Assembly: GCA_002351925.1 (NCBI GenBank)
Contig: DEHM01000015.1
Span: 83,453 to 127,165 of the forward strand
From: Bacteroidales bacterium UBA2800
Lineage (GTDB): Bacteria; Bacteroidota; Bacteroidia; Bacteroidales; Paludibacteraceae
Reading direction: 5' to 3'
Length of the DNA: 43,713 bases
Each line of letters starts with the position of its first letter. The stretch's first letter is position 1. Positions 35,980-43,281 of the stretch are shown in pieces. A program made the position numbers and the translations under genes. The notes beneath the pieces were generated by a model that saw only the letters and a list, made by a program, of their open reading frames with translations, was not told the origin of the DNA and made no database searches.

Positions 35980-38049
35980 ATGGCAACAAAAAAAGTAGAA
36001 AAAGCTCCGAAGCATCTTAAGATCGTGGAGCGTGATCCGTATCTGCAGCCCTATGAGGGAGCCCTGCAGGCCCGTGCAGACTATGCGCGTAACAAAGAGG
36101 CAGAGATCACCGGCGGCAAGCCGCTGAGCGAGTGGGCAACCGGTTATCTCTATTTCGGACTCCATCATACTGAGGACGGATGGGTGCTCCGCGAGTGGGC
36201 ACCAAATGCTACAGCCATCTATATCAAGGGCGACATGAACTCGTGGGAGAAAAACGAGCACTATCGCCTCCAGCCTATCGGCAACGGCGTCTGGGAGGTC
36301 AAACTGCCCGAACGCGCCATGCAGCACGGACAGATGTACAAACTGCTCGTAGAGTGGCAGGGTGGATACGGCGAGCGTATCCCCAGCTACGTCCGTCGCG
36401 TCGTGCAGGACGAGCAGACCAAGATCTTCTCTGCACAGGTCTGGAACGAACCCGAGTACCAGTGGAAGAACCGCGGTAAGAAATTCAACGACAAGGGCGG
36501 TCTCTATATCTACGAATGCCATATCGGTATGTCTTCCGAGCAGGAGAAAGTCAACTCCTACGAGGAGTTCCGTCGCGACGTACTGCCGCGTATAGCCGAT
36601 CTGGGCTACAACTGCATCCAGATTATGGCTATCCAGGAGCACCCGTACTACGGTTCCTTCGGTTACCATGTTTCCAATTTCTTTGCTGCCAGCAGCCGTT
36701 TCGGTACGCCTAATGAACTCAAGGCGCTCATCGACGATGCACACGGACGAGGCATGCATGTCATCATGGACCTCGTACATAGCCACGCTGTGAAGAACGA
36801 ACTGGAGGGACTCGGCAATTTCGACGGCACGGGGTACCAGTATTTCCACGACGGCGGTCGCCGCGAGCACCCCGCTTGGGACAGTCTCTGCTTCAACTAC
36901 GGCAAGAACGAAGTGCTCCATTTCCTGCTCTCCAACTGTAAGTTCTGGCTCGACGAATACGACTTCGACGGCTTCCGTTTCGACGGCGTCACCTCGATGA
37001 TCTACCGCAGCCACGGTCTGGGCGAAGACTTCAACGGCTATCCCAGCTATTTCAATGGCAACGAGGACGGCGATGCGCTGATGTACCTCACGCTGGCCAA
37101 CAAGGTGATTCACGAAGTGAAACCCGAGGCCATCACCATTGCTGAAGAGATGTCCGGCATGCCGGGTCTCGCAGCCTCTATCGCCGACGGCGGCGTAGGC
37201 TTCGACTATCGTCTCGCCATGGGTATTCCCGATTTCTGGATCAAGTATATCAAAGAAGTGAAGGACGAAGACTGGAAAGCCGGTCATATCCTCTTCGAGA
37301 TGACCAACCGTCGCGAGGACGAGAAGACGATCTCCTATGCCGAGAGCCACGACCAGGCACTCGTAGGCGACAAGACCATCATCTTTCGCCTCGTCGACTC
37401 CGACATGTACTGGCATTTCGAGCACGGACACTCCACCTATATGGTCGACCGCGGTATCGCGCTCCACAAGATGATACGCCTCGTCACGGCATCCACCATC
37501 AATGGCGGCTACCTCACCTTCATGGGCAACGAGTTCGGACATCCCGAGTGGATCGACTTCCCGCGTGAGGGCAACGGCTGGAGCTACAAATATGCTCGCC
37601 GTCAGTGGAGCCTGGTGGACAACCCCAACTATTTCTTCGCCGACCTCAACCGCTTCGATACCGAGATGATTCACCTCCTCAAGAAGCACATCCTCATCCA
37701 GAATCCGACAGCCGAGGAGAAGAAATACAACGTCGGCAAACACCTGCCTTGGGTCATGAAGTGGTGGGACAACGAGGGCGACCAGGTAGTGGCCTATTCG
37801 CGTGGCGACCTGCTCTTTATCTTCAACTGGAACGGTCAGAAGTCCTTCGCCGACTACGGCATGCTCGTGCCCGAAGGTAAGTACAAAGTGGTACTCAACA
37901 CCGATGCCAAGGAGTTTGCCGGCTTCGGCCTGAGCGACGACAGCGTCGAGCATTTCACCGAGCACGACGAGCTCTACGCCAAGGACGGTAAGGGCTGGCT
38001 CAAGATGTACTTGCCCGCCCGCAGTGCTGTGGTATTGAAAAAATGTTAA
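35980..38049 (+). CDS. glgB: 1,4-alpha-glucan branching enzyme, GH13_8 (eukaryote-like) type
   Basis: Creates alpha-1,6 branches in glycogen. The 689-residue protein has an N-terminal CBM48-like domain (LREWAPNATAIYIKGDMNSW near 70-89) and a GH13 barrel. Catalytic motifs are DGFRFDGV (329-336, nucleophile Asp334), ITIAEEMSG (acid/base Glu near 389) and ESHDQ (455-459, transition-state Asp458). Segments such as YFHDGGRREHPAWDS, LLSNCKFWLDEYDFDGFRFD and FMGNEFGHPEWIDFPREGN match the GH13_8 group, which includes eukaryotic enzymes, better than the E. coli-type GH13_9. It follows the adhesin genes with no obvious promoter, so it may be read through from them or start from an unseen promoter. The stop region overlaps an ATG of the next frame. 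Identity is secure. Confidence 0.95.
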   Translation: MATKKVEKAPKHLKIVERDPYLQPYEGALQARADYARNKEAEITGGKPLSEWATGYLYFGLHHTEDGWVLREWAPNATAIYIKGDMNSWEKNEHYRLQPIGNGVWEVKLPERAMQHGQMYKLLVEWQGGYGERIPSYVRRVVQDEQTKIFSAQVWNEPEYQWKNRGKKFNDKGGLYIYECHIGMSSEQEKVNSYEEFRRDVLPRIADLGYNCIQIMAIQEHPYYGSFGYHVSNFFAASSRFGTPNELKALIDDAHGRGMHVIMDLVHSHAVKNELEGLGNFDGTGYQYFHDGGRREHPAWDSLCFNYGKNEVLHFLLSNCKFWLDEYDFDGFRFDGVTSMIYRSHGLGEDFNGYPSYFNGNEDGDALMYLTLANKVIHEVKPEAITIAEEMSGMPGLAASIADGGVGFDYRLAMGIPDFWIKYIKEVKDEDWKAGHILFEMTNRREDEKTISYAESHDQALVGDKTIIFRLVDSDMYWHFEHGHSTYMVDRGIALHKMIRLVTASTINGGYLTFMGNEFGHPEWIDFPREGNGWSYKYARRQWSLVDNPNYFFADLNRFDTEMIHLLKKHILIQNPTAEEKKYNVGKHLPWVMKWWDNEGDQVVAYSRGDLLFIFNWNGQKSFADYGMLVPEGKYKVVLNTDAKEFAGFGLSDDSVEHFTEHDELYAKDGKGWLKMYLPARSAVVLKKC

Positions 38050-38060
38050 ATACAAAAACG

Positions 38061-38618
38061 ATGAAAATGAAAAAGAATATTATATCTTTTGTACTTTGTA
38101 TAATGTTCCTTTGTGCAGTCGCTTTCTCCGCTTGCGGCAAGAAGCCGGCTACCGATGAGCAAACCACCACTACCGATACCGAGGCTGTGGAAGAACATAA
38201 GGTGCCCGGAGTGGGAGACCCTGCCGTCAACTTCACCGCCGTCACGCCCGAAGGCGCTGAGCTCTCGCTCAATGACCTCATCGGCAAGACCGACTATGTG
38301 CTGGTCGATTTCTGGGCTTCTTGGTGCGGCCCCTGCCGCCGACTCATTCCGGTGCTCAAGGAGATCTACCATAGCTATCCCGCCGGCCGACTCCAGATAT
38401 TCTCCTGCTCGGTGGACCAGGAGGAGGACAAATGGCGTGCGGCGCTCGCCGAGGAACAGATGCCTTGGCCGCAAGCGCGCGAAGATGTGGATCATATCTG
38501 CTCCAGTATCTACGATGTGCAGTATATTCCCTTCACTCTCCTTATCGACCGTGAGGGTAAGATCGTAGCCGTCAACCCCGAAGAACCTGAGATAGAAAAC
38601 ATATTATTTAGCGAATAA
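38061..38618 (+). CDS. Thioredoxin-fold lipoprotein (TlpA/ResA-like)
   Basis: Predicted periplasm-facing lipoprotein with a thioredoxin fold. From ATG 38061 it starts MKMKKNIISFVL and has the lipobox AFSAC followed by an acidic Thr/Glu-rich linker. The domain begins VGDPAVNFTAVTPEG, typical of the AhpC/TSA-Redoxin class, and carries WASWCGPCRR with the redox CxxC. A cis-proline motif (YIPFTLLID) follows near the end. An in-frame ATG at 38043 would overlap the glgB stop by 7 nt but puts a polar extension before the signal peptide, so I prefer 38061 or 38067. nagB starts 2 nt after the stop. Probably a thiol reductase or oxidase for envelope proteins; substrate unknown. Confidence 0.88.
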   Translation: MKMKKNIISFVLCIMFLCAVAFSACGKKPATDEQTTTTDTEAVEEHKVPGVGDPAVNFTAVTPEGAELSLNDLIGKTDYVLVDFWASWCGPCRRLIPVLKEIYHSYPAGRLQIFSCSVDQEEDKWRAALAEEQMPWPQAREDVDHICSSIYDVQYIPFTLLIDREGKIVAVNPEEPEIENILFSE

Positions 38619-38620
38619 CA

Positions 38621-39430
38621 ATGAGAGTAATTATCGAACCTTCGTACGACCTGCTTAGCCAGTGGGCGGCGAACTATGTAGCAAAACGTATCAACGAGTT
38701 TGACCCCAAAGAGAGCAAACCTTTCGTCCTCGGACTGCCGACCGGCTCCTCGCCCCTGGGTATGTACCGCGAACTTATCAAACTCAACAAAGCCGGTAAG
38801 GTCTCCTTCCGCAATGTGGTGACCTTCAATATGGACGAATATGTCAACCTGCCCGAAGAGCACCCCGAGAGCTACCATAGCTTCATGTGGAACAACTTCT
38901 TCAGCCATATCGACATCCGCAAGGAGAATGTCAATATCCTCAACGGCAATGCCGCAGATCTCGTTGCTGAGTGTGCCCGTTACGAGGAGAAGATCCGCAA
39001 TATCGGCGGTATCCACCTCTTCCTCGGCGGCATCGGTCCTGACGGACATATCGCTTTCAACGAGCCGGGTTCCTCGCTCACCAGCCGTACCCGTAAGAAA
39101 GAGTTGACCACCGACACCATCATCGCCAATAGCCGTTTCTTCGACAACGATGTGAATAAAGTGCCCAAGACCGCCCTCACCGTAGGTGTAGGCACCGTCA
39201 TGGACGCCAAAGAGGTGCTCATCATGGTCAACGGTCACGGCAAGGCTCGTGCCCTCCAGCATGCTATCGAAGAGCCCGTCAGCCATATGTGGACCGTCAG
39301 CGCACTCCAGATGCATCAGCACGGTATTATTGTCTGCGACGAGGCTGCCTGCGACGAACTCAAAGTAGCTACTTTCAACTACTTCAAGGACATCGAGCGC
39401 AACAACCTCGATCCGAACACATTGCTGTAA
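38621..39430 (+). CDS. nagB: Glucosamine-6-phosphate deaminase
   Basis: Converts glucosamine-6-phosphate to fructose-6-phosphate and ammonia in the cytoplasm. 269 residues, close to the hexameric E. coli enzyme (266). Signatures are LGLPTGSSPLGMYREL (37-52), TFNMDEY with Asp72, and GGIGPDGHIAFNEPGS with Asp141, His143 and Glu148. These fall at the same residue numbers as the E. coli catalytic set. TALTVGVGTVMDAKEV and GHGKARAL segments are also typical. It is the last gene of the seven-gene run from 25979; the spacing from the thioredoxin gene is 2 nt. It could recycle amino sugars from cell wall or host glycans. Identity is secure. Confidence 0.97.
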   Translation: MRVIIEPSYDLLSQWAANYVAKRINEFDPKESKPFVLGLPTGSSPLGMYRELIKLNKAGKVSFRNVVTFNMDEYVNLPEEHPESYHSFMWNNFFSHIDIRKENVNILNGNAADLVAECARYEEKIRNIGGIHLFLGGIGPDGHIAFNEPGSSLTSRTRKKELTTDTIIANSRFFDNDVNKVPKTALTVGVGTVMDAKEVLIMVNGHGKARALQHAIEEPVSHMWTVSALQMHQHGIIVCDEAACDELKVATFNYFKDIERNNLDPNTLL

Positions 39431-39458
39431 TTCTTATGCGTACCGGAACCTTAGAACC

Positions 39459-39605
39459 ATGTCAATCCTGTTGCTTCTCGCAATGGGATTGAATTGTTTT
39501 GCCCAGACTCGCTTCTCGGGCATAGTGAAAGACATAGGCGGCGAGCCGCTTATAGGTGTAAGTGTTCTGTGGGGCGAAAGTCAGGGAACGATGCAGAATG
39601 AATGA
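39459..39605 (+). pseudogene. Truncated 5' remnant of a TonB-dependent receptor/CarboxypepD_reg-like gene
   Basis: A 48-codon frame starts with the signal peptide SILLLLAMGLNCFAQ and then reads FSGIVKDIGGEPLIGVSVLW. This is the start of a CarboxypepD_reg-like domain as found at the N-terminus of SusC-type TonB-dependent receptors. The frame then ends at TGA 39603. No continuation of the domain or barrel is found in the next bases in any frame I could follow. It starts 28 nt after nagB, so it may once have been in the same operon. Seen directly: the short frame. Inferred: deletion of the rest. A functional micro-protein cannot be excluded. Confidence 0.6.
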
Positions 39606-39899
39606 TGAAAGATGAAAAGGCGAGGCATTCAAGAATGGCCAAATAGCCGAATATAATTCGGAACAATAAACATAGCCTTTCGAGCGGCGTTTGGTAAACG
39701 CCTGAAATAAGAAGAAAGAAAAACCGCTACGCGGGAAGGCGTAGGCGGTTTGTTTGAGCGGGCAAGGCAAATTCAAAAGTAGTAATTTCGGACGCCGCCT
39801 TGGCTATGCCAATTCCCCCGAAAATACGTCCGCACAGTTGTGCGAATAGCAAGCCTTTTCACAGAAAGATAAACAATTTTACTTTTCTGAGGTCAAAGA
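39606..39899. other. Non-coding stretch after the receptor remnant
   Basis: No plausible gene. It opens with a low-complexity ATGAATGATGAAAGATGAAA run, then has a perfect hairpin GGCGTTT-GGT-AAACGCC at 39686-39702 and a terminator-like hairpin at 39721-39751. The remainder is mixed sequence with no recognised RNA gene. Confidence 0.6.
39721..39751. terminator. Terminator-like hairpin downstream of nagB and the remnant
   Basis: AAACCGCTACGC and GCGTAGGCGGTTT pair around GGGAAG with one bulged base. T-rich sequence flanks the stem on both strands, so it could act in either direction. Confidence 0.65.
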
Positions 39900-39931
39900 C
39901 TTGCATATTCCAAATATTTGTTGTATCTTTG
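39900..39931 (+). promoter_or_regulatory. Bacteroidota-type promoter for the orphan gene at 39951
   Basis: CTTG at 39900-39903, 20 nt, TATCTTTG at 39924-39931. The ATG at 39951 follows about 20 nt downstream of the box. Confidence 0.7.
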
Positions 39932-39950
39932 CAGAAGAATTAAGACAAGT

Positions 39951-40307
39951 ATGAAAGTACAGTGGACAGGATTAGTGGATGAGTTGCGTGGGCATGTAGA
40001 TAGAAGACATTACGCGCGGAGAATCCCCGGAAACGGAGAATGGGCTGCTGTGTGCAACAAGCCAGAGTTGAGCTACAAGACCAAGAAATCGAAAGCGGCT
40101 CATCCGACATGCAAGAGTTTTGGCAATTACATTGCGGAGAGCAAGGCGATATTGCACGACCCGGAACGCAGGGCTATATGGCAGGCCAAGTATGACGAGG
40201 CTGTACGGAAAGCAAGGAAATATAATAAGAAGATTCAAGGACGACTTTGTGATTTCGTAAGGCACGAAGTGAGTGTGGCGCTGAAAGAGGGGCGAGAGAT
40301 AGAATAG
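39951..40307 (+). CDS. Small basic protein of unknown function
   Basis: 118 residues from ATG 39951; an in-frame upstream start at 39918 lies inside the promoter and is rejected. The sequence is rich in Lys, Arg, His and aromatic residues (WTGLVDELRGHVDRRHYARR at the start, YDEAVRKARKYNKKIQGRLC later). It has no signal peptide or membrane segment and looks mainly helical and cytoplasmic, with positive charge compatible with nucleic-acid binding. I do not recognise the family. It is bounded by its own promoter and a strong terminator, so it is a single-gene unit in the accessory patch between nagB and the BACON/FISUMP lipoprotein. Confidence 0.65.
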   Translation: MKVQWTGLVDELRGHVDRRHYARRIPGNGEWAAVCNKPELSYKTKKSKAAHPTCKSFGNYIAESKAILHDPERRAIWQAKYDEAVRKARKYNKKIQGRLCDFVRHEVSVALKEGREIE

Positions 40308-40332
40308 AAATCGGGGAAATAGAGAAATGAGA

Positions 40333-40372
40333 GGGTGCTCAGGTTGGGTTAAGCAACCATTGAGCACCCTTT
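40333..40372 (+). terminator. Terminator after the small basic protein
   Basis: GGGTGCTCA pairs perfectly with TGAGCACCC, and inside it GGTTG pairs with CAACC; TTT follows. A second CCATTGAGCATCC follows at 40379, nearly repeating the 3' arm region CCATTGAGCACCC. Confidence 0.8.
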
Positions 40373-40465
40373 CAGCATCCATTGAGCATCCATTGGGATC
40401 AGGCGGAGCGTAGGGATTTTCTACAGAATATTATTAAAATATTAGCATATGTCAGAAAAAAGTAG

Positions 40466-40473
40466 TAATTTTG
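40466..40473 (+). promoter_or_regulatory. Possible -7 box for the YD-like lipoprotein gene
   Basis: TAATTTTG matches the -7 consensus, but the expected -33 position (40442-40445) reads TTAG, not TTTG, so this promoter is weaker evidence than the others. Confidence 0.45.
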
Positions 40474-40520
40474 CAAGCAAAATTGAAAACCGATGAGGTG
40501 ATGGGATATAACGGCCAACA

Positions 40521-41348
40521 ATGATTATGAAAAGAATCTTTTTTTGCATGGCATTACTTGCCGCTTTGATTGCTTGTAACTCTTCTGATCCAGAACAACC
40601 AAATTCAGAACGCAAAAAATACCTTGTAGAGAAGATTACATGGTACGATTATGCCGATAATCATAAAGAGGCATATTATGAATATAACAAGGATAACCAA
40701 CTTGTTCAAAGAATCATAGAGGATACATATTTTGAACAAGGGCAAGTTAAACATCGTACATTAACGGACACTTATGAATATACGGATGGTAATCTAACTA
40801 AAATCAGCTACAAGGTCGAGCCAGCAGATCAATTTTGGCATCCTGACAAATTATTTTATTATGACAACAAAGGAAAGCTAATCAAATATGAATATGGAAA
40901 TAACATTATTCATTTTTGCTATCATAACAACATAATAGATTCTGTTTGGTTTGAGTCAGATCCCAATTATTACGTGCTTTTGGAATATGACATTCACGGA
41001 AATATTACAAAAGAGAGAATTCATACGCAAGAATTTGATTTTTGGGGAAATCCTACCGGAAATTATTACTTTGAAGAAAACACATGCTTATATGACAATA
41101 ATCCCCGCCCAAATTTCAATATAGATAATGCTTTTATGTATGACCCGGTATTTGGACAGGGTTCTACTTATCTGACCTGTGTACGAATGATTTCTCCAAA
41201 TAATCTGGTTAAATACAGCAAAGGTCCGGAAACGTGGGAATATGTATATAATGAACAGGGCTTGCCGGTTGAGATGTACCAGCAATTTGCTGACGTTGTT
41301 CCGACTAATCATCCCACCTTCAAATTCACATACCGGAAAATTGACTAG
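40521..41348 (+). CDS. AT-rich lipoprotein with YD-repeat-like beta strands
   Basis: 275 residues. Signal peptide MKRIFFCMALLAALIAC with lipid Cys19 and Asn at +2. The body carries Tyr-rich strands of the YD/RHS-like kind: YYEYNKDNQLVQRI, YEYTDGNLTKISY, YYDNKGKLIKYEYGNN, LLEYDIHGNITKERI and YVYNEQGLPVEMY. They form a short beta-solenoid-like array and no toxin domain follows. Such lipoproteins are common in Bacteroidota (DUF4595-like), function unknown. Base composition is clearly more AT-rich, with A/T-ending codons, than the flanking genes, suggesting recent acquisition. An ATG at 40527 is an equally good start. A terminator-like hairpin follows. Confidence 0.75.
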   Translation: MIMKRIFFCMALLAALIACNSSDPEQPNSERKKYLVEKITWYDYADNHKEAYYEYNKDNQLVQRIIEDTYFEQGQVKHRTLTDTYEYTDGNLTKISYKVEPADQFWHPDKLFYYDNKGKLIKYEYGNNIIHFCYHNNIIDSVWFESDPNYYVLLEYDIHGNITKERIHTQEFDFWGNPTGNYYFEENTCLYDNNPRPNFNIDNAFMYDPVFGQGSTYLTCVRMISPNNLVKYSKGPETWEYVYNEQGLPVEMYQQFADVVPTNHPTFKFTYRKID

Positions 41349-41357
41349 TTTTTCATT

Positions 41358-41394
41358 AAACCAGCAGCGGTGGCAGAGATGTCGCCGCTGGTTT
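41358..41394 (+). terminator. Terminator-like hairpin after the YD-like lipoprotein
   Basis: AAACCAGC pairs with GCTGGTTT, with further pairing between inner CGG/CCG segments after a two-base bulge. It starts 9 nt after the stop codon. Confidence 0.65.
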
Positions 41395-41407
41395 GCTAAA
41401 GGGAACA

Positions 41408-41436
41408 CCGGATAATATCCGGCACAACGGACAAAG
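41408..41436. repeat. Palindromic repeat, left copy
   Basis: CCGGATA-A-TATCCGG is a perfect 7-bp inverted repeat. From 41409, 28 bp align with 41742-41769 at 23 positions, including CGGATAATATCCG and GGAC. Confidence 0.75.
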
Positions 41437-41740
41437 CCCCACATAAACAGCCAGAAATAGAAAAACATCACCGAAGGTAAACAGCCTTAACTACTCGCCG
41501 CATGGGCTACACCCGCATTGAGACCGAGCGGGCGGGGCGACAGAAGACGACGCATATATGCGCCGTGCATAGAGGCGGCGGCTTTTCTGACGGACGCGAG
41601 GGCGAAGTAATCGTTCGAGCGGAGCGAGATAAGAACTGGCGCAGCGGAGGGTATTGGGGATGCAGCGCCGACGAGGGACTAAACCGCCTATGTCCGAGCC
41701 ATCACAAAGCGGCAAGCGGATGGGCGGAGCGCAGATGAGG
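41437..41740. other. GC-rich non-coding block between the two palindromic repeats
   Basis: About 300 bp, more GC-rich than the neighbouring AT-rich gene, with a perfect palindrome CGCATATATGCG at 41551-41562 and a GAGCGGAGCGAG motif at 41615-41626. Short open frames exist on both strands, but none has a convincing start, signal or family resemblance. No tRNA or known RNA structure recognised. Confidence 0.5.
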
Positions 41741-41769
41741 TCGGATAATATCCGACGAAATGGACGAAG
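41741..41769. repeat. Palindromic repeat, right copy
   Basis: TCGGATA-A-TATCCGA is a perfect 7-bp inverted repeat; from 41742 the next 28 bp match the left copy 333 bp upstream at 23 positions. Confidence 0.75.
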
Positions 41770-41777
41770 TCAATGTT

Positions 41778-41794
41778 GCCGACTGACAGTCGGC
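41778..41794. repeat. Short perfect inverted repeat
   Basis: GCCGACT-GAC-AGTCGGC, stem of 7 bp with 3-nt loop, lies 8 nt after the right palindromic repeat. No T-run follows, so it is not a typical terminator. Confidence 0.6.
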
Positions 41795-41880
41795 GAAATA
41801 CGAAGAAAACTAACAGAAAAGCAAAACAAAGATAGCAAAATATTAAAATTGAGCAAATTTTGATTTTTTCTTTAGAAAAA

Positions 41881-41912
41881 TTTGGTCATGTCACAAATTT
41901 TCTGTACTTTTG
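41881..41912 (+). promoter_or_regulatory. Bacteroidota-type promoter for the BACON/FISUMP-like lipoprotein
   Basis: TTTG at 41881-41884, 20 nt, TACTTTTG at 41905-41912. Any coding start at 41910 would lie inside this box, which supports ATG 41952 as the true start. Confidence 0.8.
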
Positions 41913-41951
41913 GGCCAAAAGTTTATCAGCTATTTTAAAAACACAATCCGT

Positions 41952-43229
41952 ATGACTAAGTTCTTTACACTACTCAAAGCCGGCATGCTTGCTGCTTTGG
42001 TGCCCATGGCGATGCTCTTTGCATCGTGCGACCATGCCAATGAACCGACCAACATCGCCGAAGGCGTAACGTGCGGCGCAGAACTGGAGATGGAGCTCTC
42101 CGGCGGTAAGATCTACGTGCCGGTCATCTGTTCGGTACCTGTTACTTGCTCGACTGACGTCAATTGGATCACCTTTGATCCGGTAGTGGCTGTGCCGAAT
42201 TCAGAAGGTTGGGCGAATATCCTGTTTACGGTAGCCCCGGGTCCGCAAGCGATGGCTAAGGTCTATTTCAAAACCGAGAACAAGGGTATTGCGATGATGA
42301 AACTATACCGCGGCGGAAAACCCAAAGATCCCGAACCGGGCGGTGGTGACACTCCCGGTGGAGGTGATACTCCCGGTGGAGGTGATACTCCCGGTGGAGG
42401 TGATACTCCCGGAGGTGGTGAGAACCCCGGCGGTGGCGGTGAAAACCCCGGTGGTGGCGATACTCCTGGCGGAGAGATCGTGAAGCACGACCGGTTCTCT
42501 ATCTCGGAGTCCAGAGTGGTACGTTTCTCGCCGGGTAACCTGCAGGCTACCTATAATGGCAGCACATGGAGTTGGGGCTTTGCGCCTAACCAGTGGGATG
42601 CCATCGGCTATACCAGCGGTAATAATAAGATCAACGGCAATGGCTCCTTGTCCGAACCGGGCACAGTGGACTTGTTCGGTTGGAGCACCCATGCCACATG
42701 CTGTGGTATCAATAATTCGCAAAACTACGTAGACTACAGCGGTGATTTTGCAGGCTGGCAGGGCGCTATAGGCGGCGGCTGGCGTACGCTGTCGCGCGAT
42801 GAGTGGAAGTATGTACTCAAGTTGCGTCCGAACGCAGATAACCTGGCTGCGCAGGCCAGAGTGAACGACATCAGCGGTCTTGTCATTCTACCGGATGAAT
42901 GGGTATTGCCGAGCGGTCTGAACTTCACGGGCGAACCCTACGGCTTTGCTACCAACCAGTACTCGGTAGAAGAATGGAGCAAGATGGAGCAGGCGGGAGC
43001 TATCTTCCTCCCTTGCGCCGGCAAGCGTCAAGGAACCTATGTAACCGATTTGAGCAGCAAGAATAGCGTCCAGTCAGGTATGGGCCGTTATTGGTCGTCT
43101 ACGCCGTACTCGACCACAGAGAGTGCTTCCTACTATGTAGAGTTCTCCTCCGGCTATTACTCCGATTGCTCCACCTTTATTGCACGTGATATGGGTATAT
43201 CCGTCCGCCTCGTGCAAGATATCGAATAA
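41952..43229 (+). CDS. Lipoprotein with BACON-like domain, Gly-rich linker and FISUMP/C-type-lectin-like domain
   Basis: 425 residues from ATG 41952, giving a signal peptide with lipobox LFASC (lipid Cys26). Residues about 35-125 look like a BACON-type beta domain (CSTDVNWITFDP). A linker of GGGDTP repeats (about 130-172) follows. The C-terminal domain starts RFSISESRVVRFSPGNLQAT and ends GRYWSSTPYSTTESASYYVE, FSSGYY and GISVRLVQ, as in FISUMP/DUF1566-type domains with a C-type-lectin-like fold. BACON domains are linked to glycan or mucin binding; this one could display the lectin-like domain on the surface. The last 45 residues resemble the variable region of retroelement-diversified proteins, but no reverse transcriptase is in the window. 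A 35-residue lipoprotein follows 52 nt later. Confidence 0.8.
   Translation: MTKFFTLLKAGMLAALVPMAMLFASCDHANEPTNIAEGVTCGAELEMELSGGKIYVPVICSVPVTCSTDVNWITFDPVVAVPNSEGWANILFTVAPGPQAMAKVYFKTENKGIAMMKLYRGGKPKDPEPGGGDTPGGGDTPGGGDTPGGGDTPGGGENPGGGGENPGGGDTPGGEIVKHDRFSISESRVVRFSPGNLQATYNGSTWSWGFAPNQWDAIGYTSGNNKINGNGSLSEPGTVDLFGWSTHATCCGINNSQNYVDYSGDFAGWQGAIGGGWRTLSRDEWKYVLKLRPNADNLAAQARVNDISGLVILPDEWVLPSGLNFTGEPYGFATNQYSVEEWSKMEQAGAIFLPCAGKRQGTYVTDLSSKNSVQSGMGRYWSSTPYSTTESASYYVEFSSGYYSDCSTFIARDMGISVRLVQDIE
42339..42467 (+). repeat. 18-bp tandem repeat encoding the GGGDTP linker
   Basis: Seven units: the first GGCGGTGGTGACACTCCC, then three identical GGTGGAGGTGATACTCCC copies (42357-42410), a GGGENP unit, a 21-bp GGGGENP unit and a last GGGDTP unit. 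Any change in copy number stays in frame and alters only linker length. Confidence 0.9.
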
Positions 43230-43281
43230 TCCTTCTAACAAACGATAGAAGCAAACGATATTAACTCAACAATCCACTAGT

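Noticed and set aside
39606..39950. tRNA or other RNA gene in the gap after nagB
   Set aside because: The hairpins are simple stem-loops; no cloverleaf, TPsiC-loop-like sequence or known RNA signature was found.
41491..41738. Short frames on both strands in the GC-rich block
   Set aside because: No start signal, promoter or family resemblance; composition alone explains the open frames.
41910..41951. TTG start extending the BACON/FISUMP-like protein by 14 residues
   Set aside because: The TTG lies inside the -7 promoter box and the extension would spoil the lipoprotein signal peptide.
41952..43229. A complete diversity-generating retroelement
   Set aside because: Only a target-like C-terminus is visible; no reverse transcriptase, accessory gene or template repeat occurs in the window, so only the pattern is reported as a finding.
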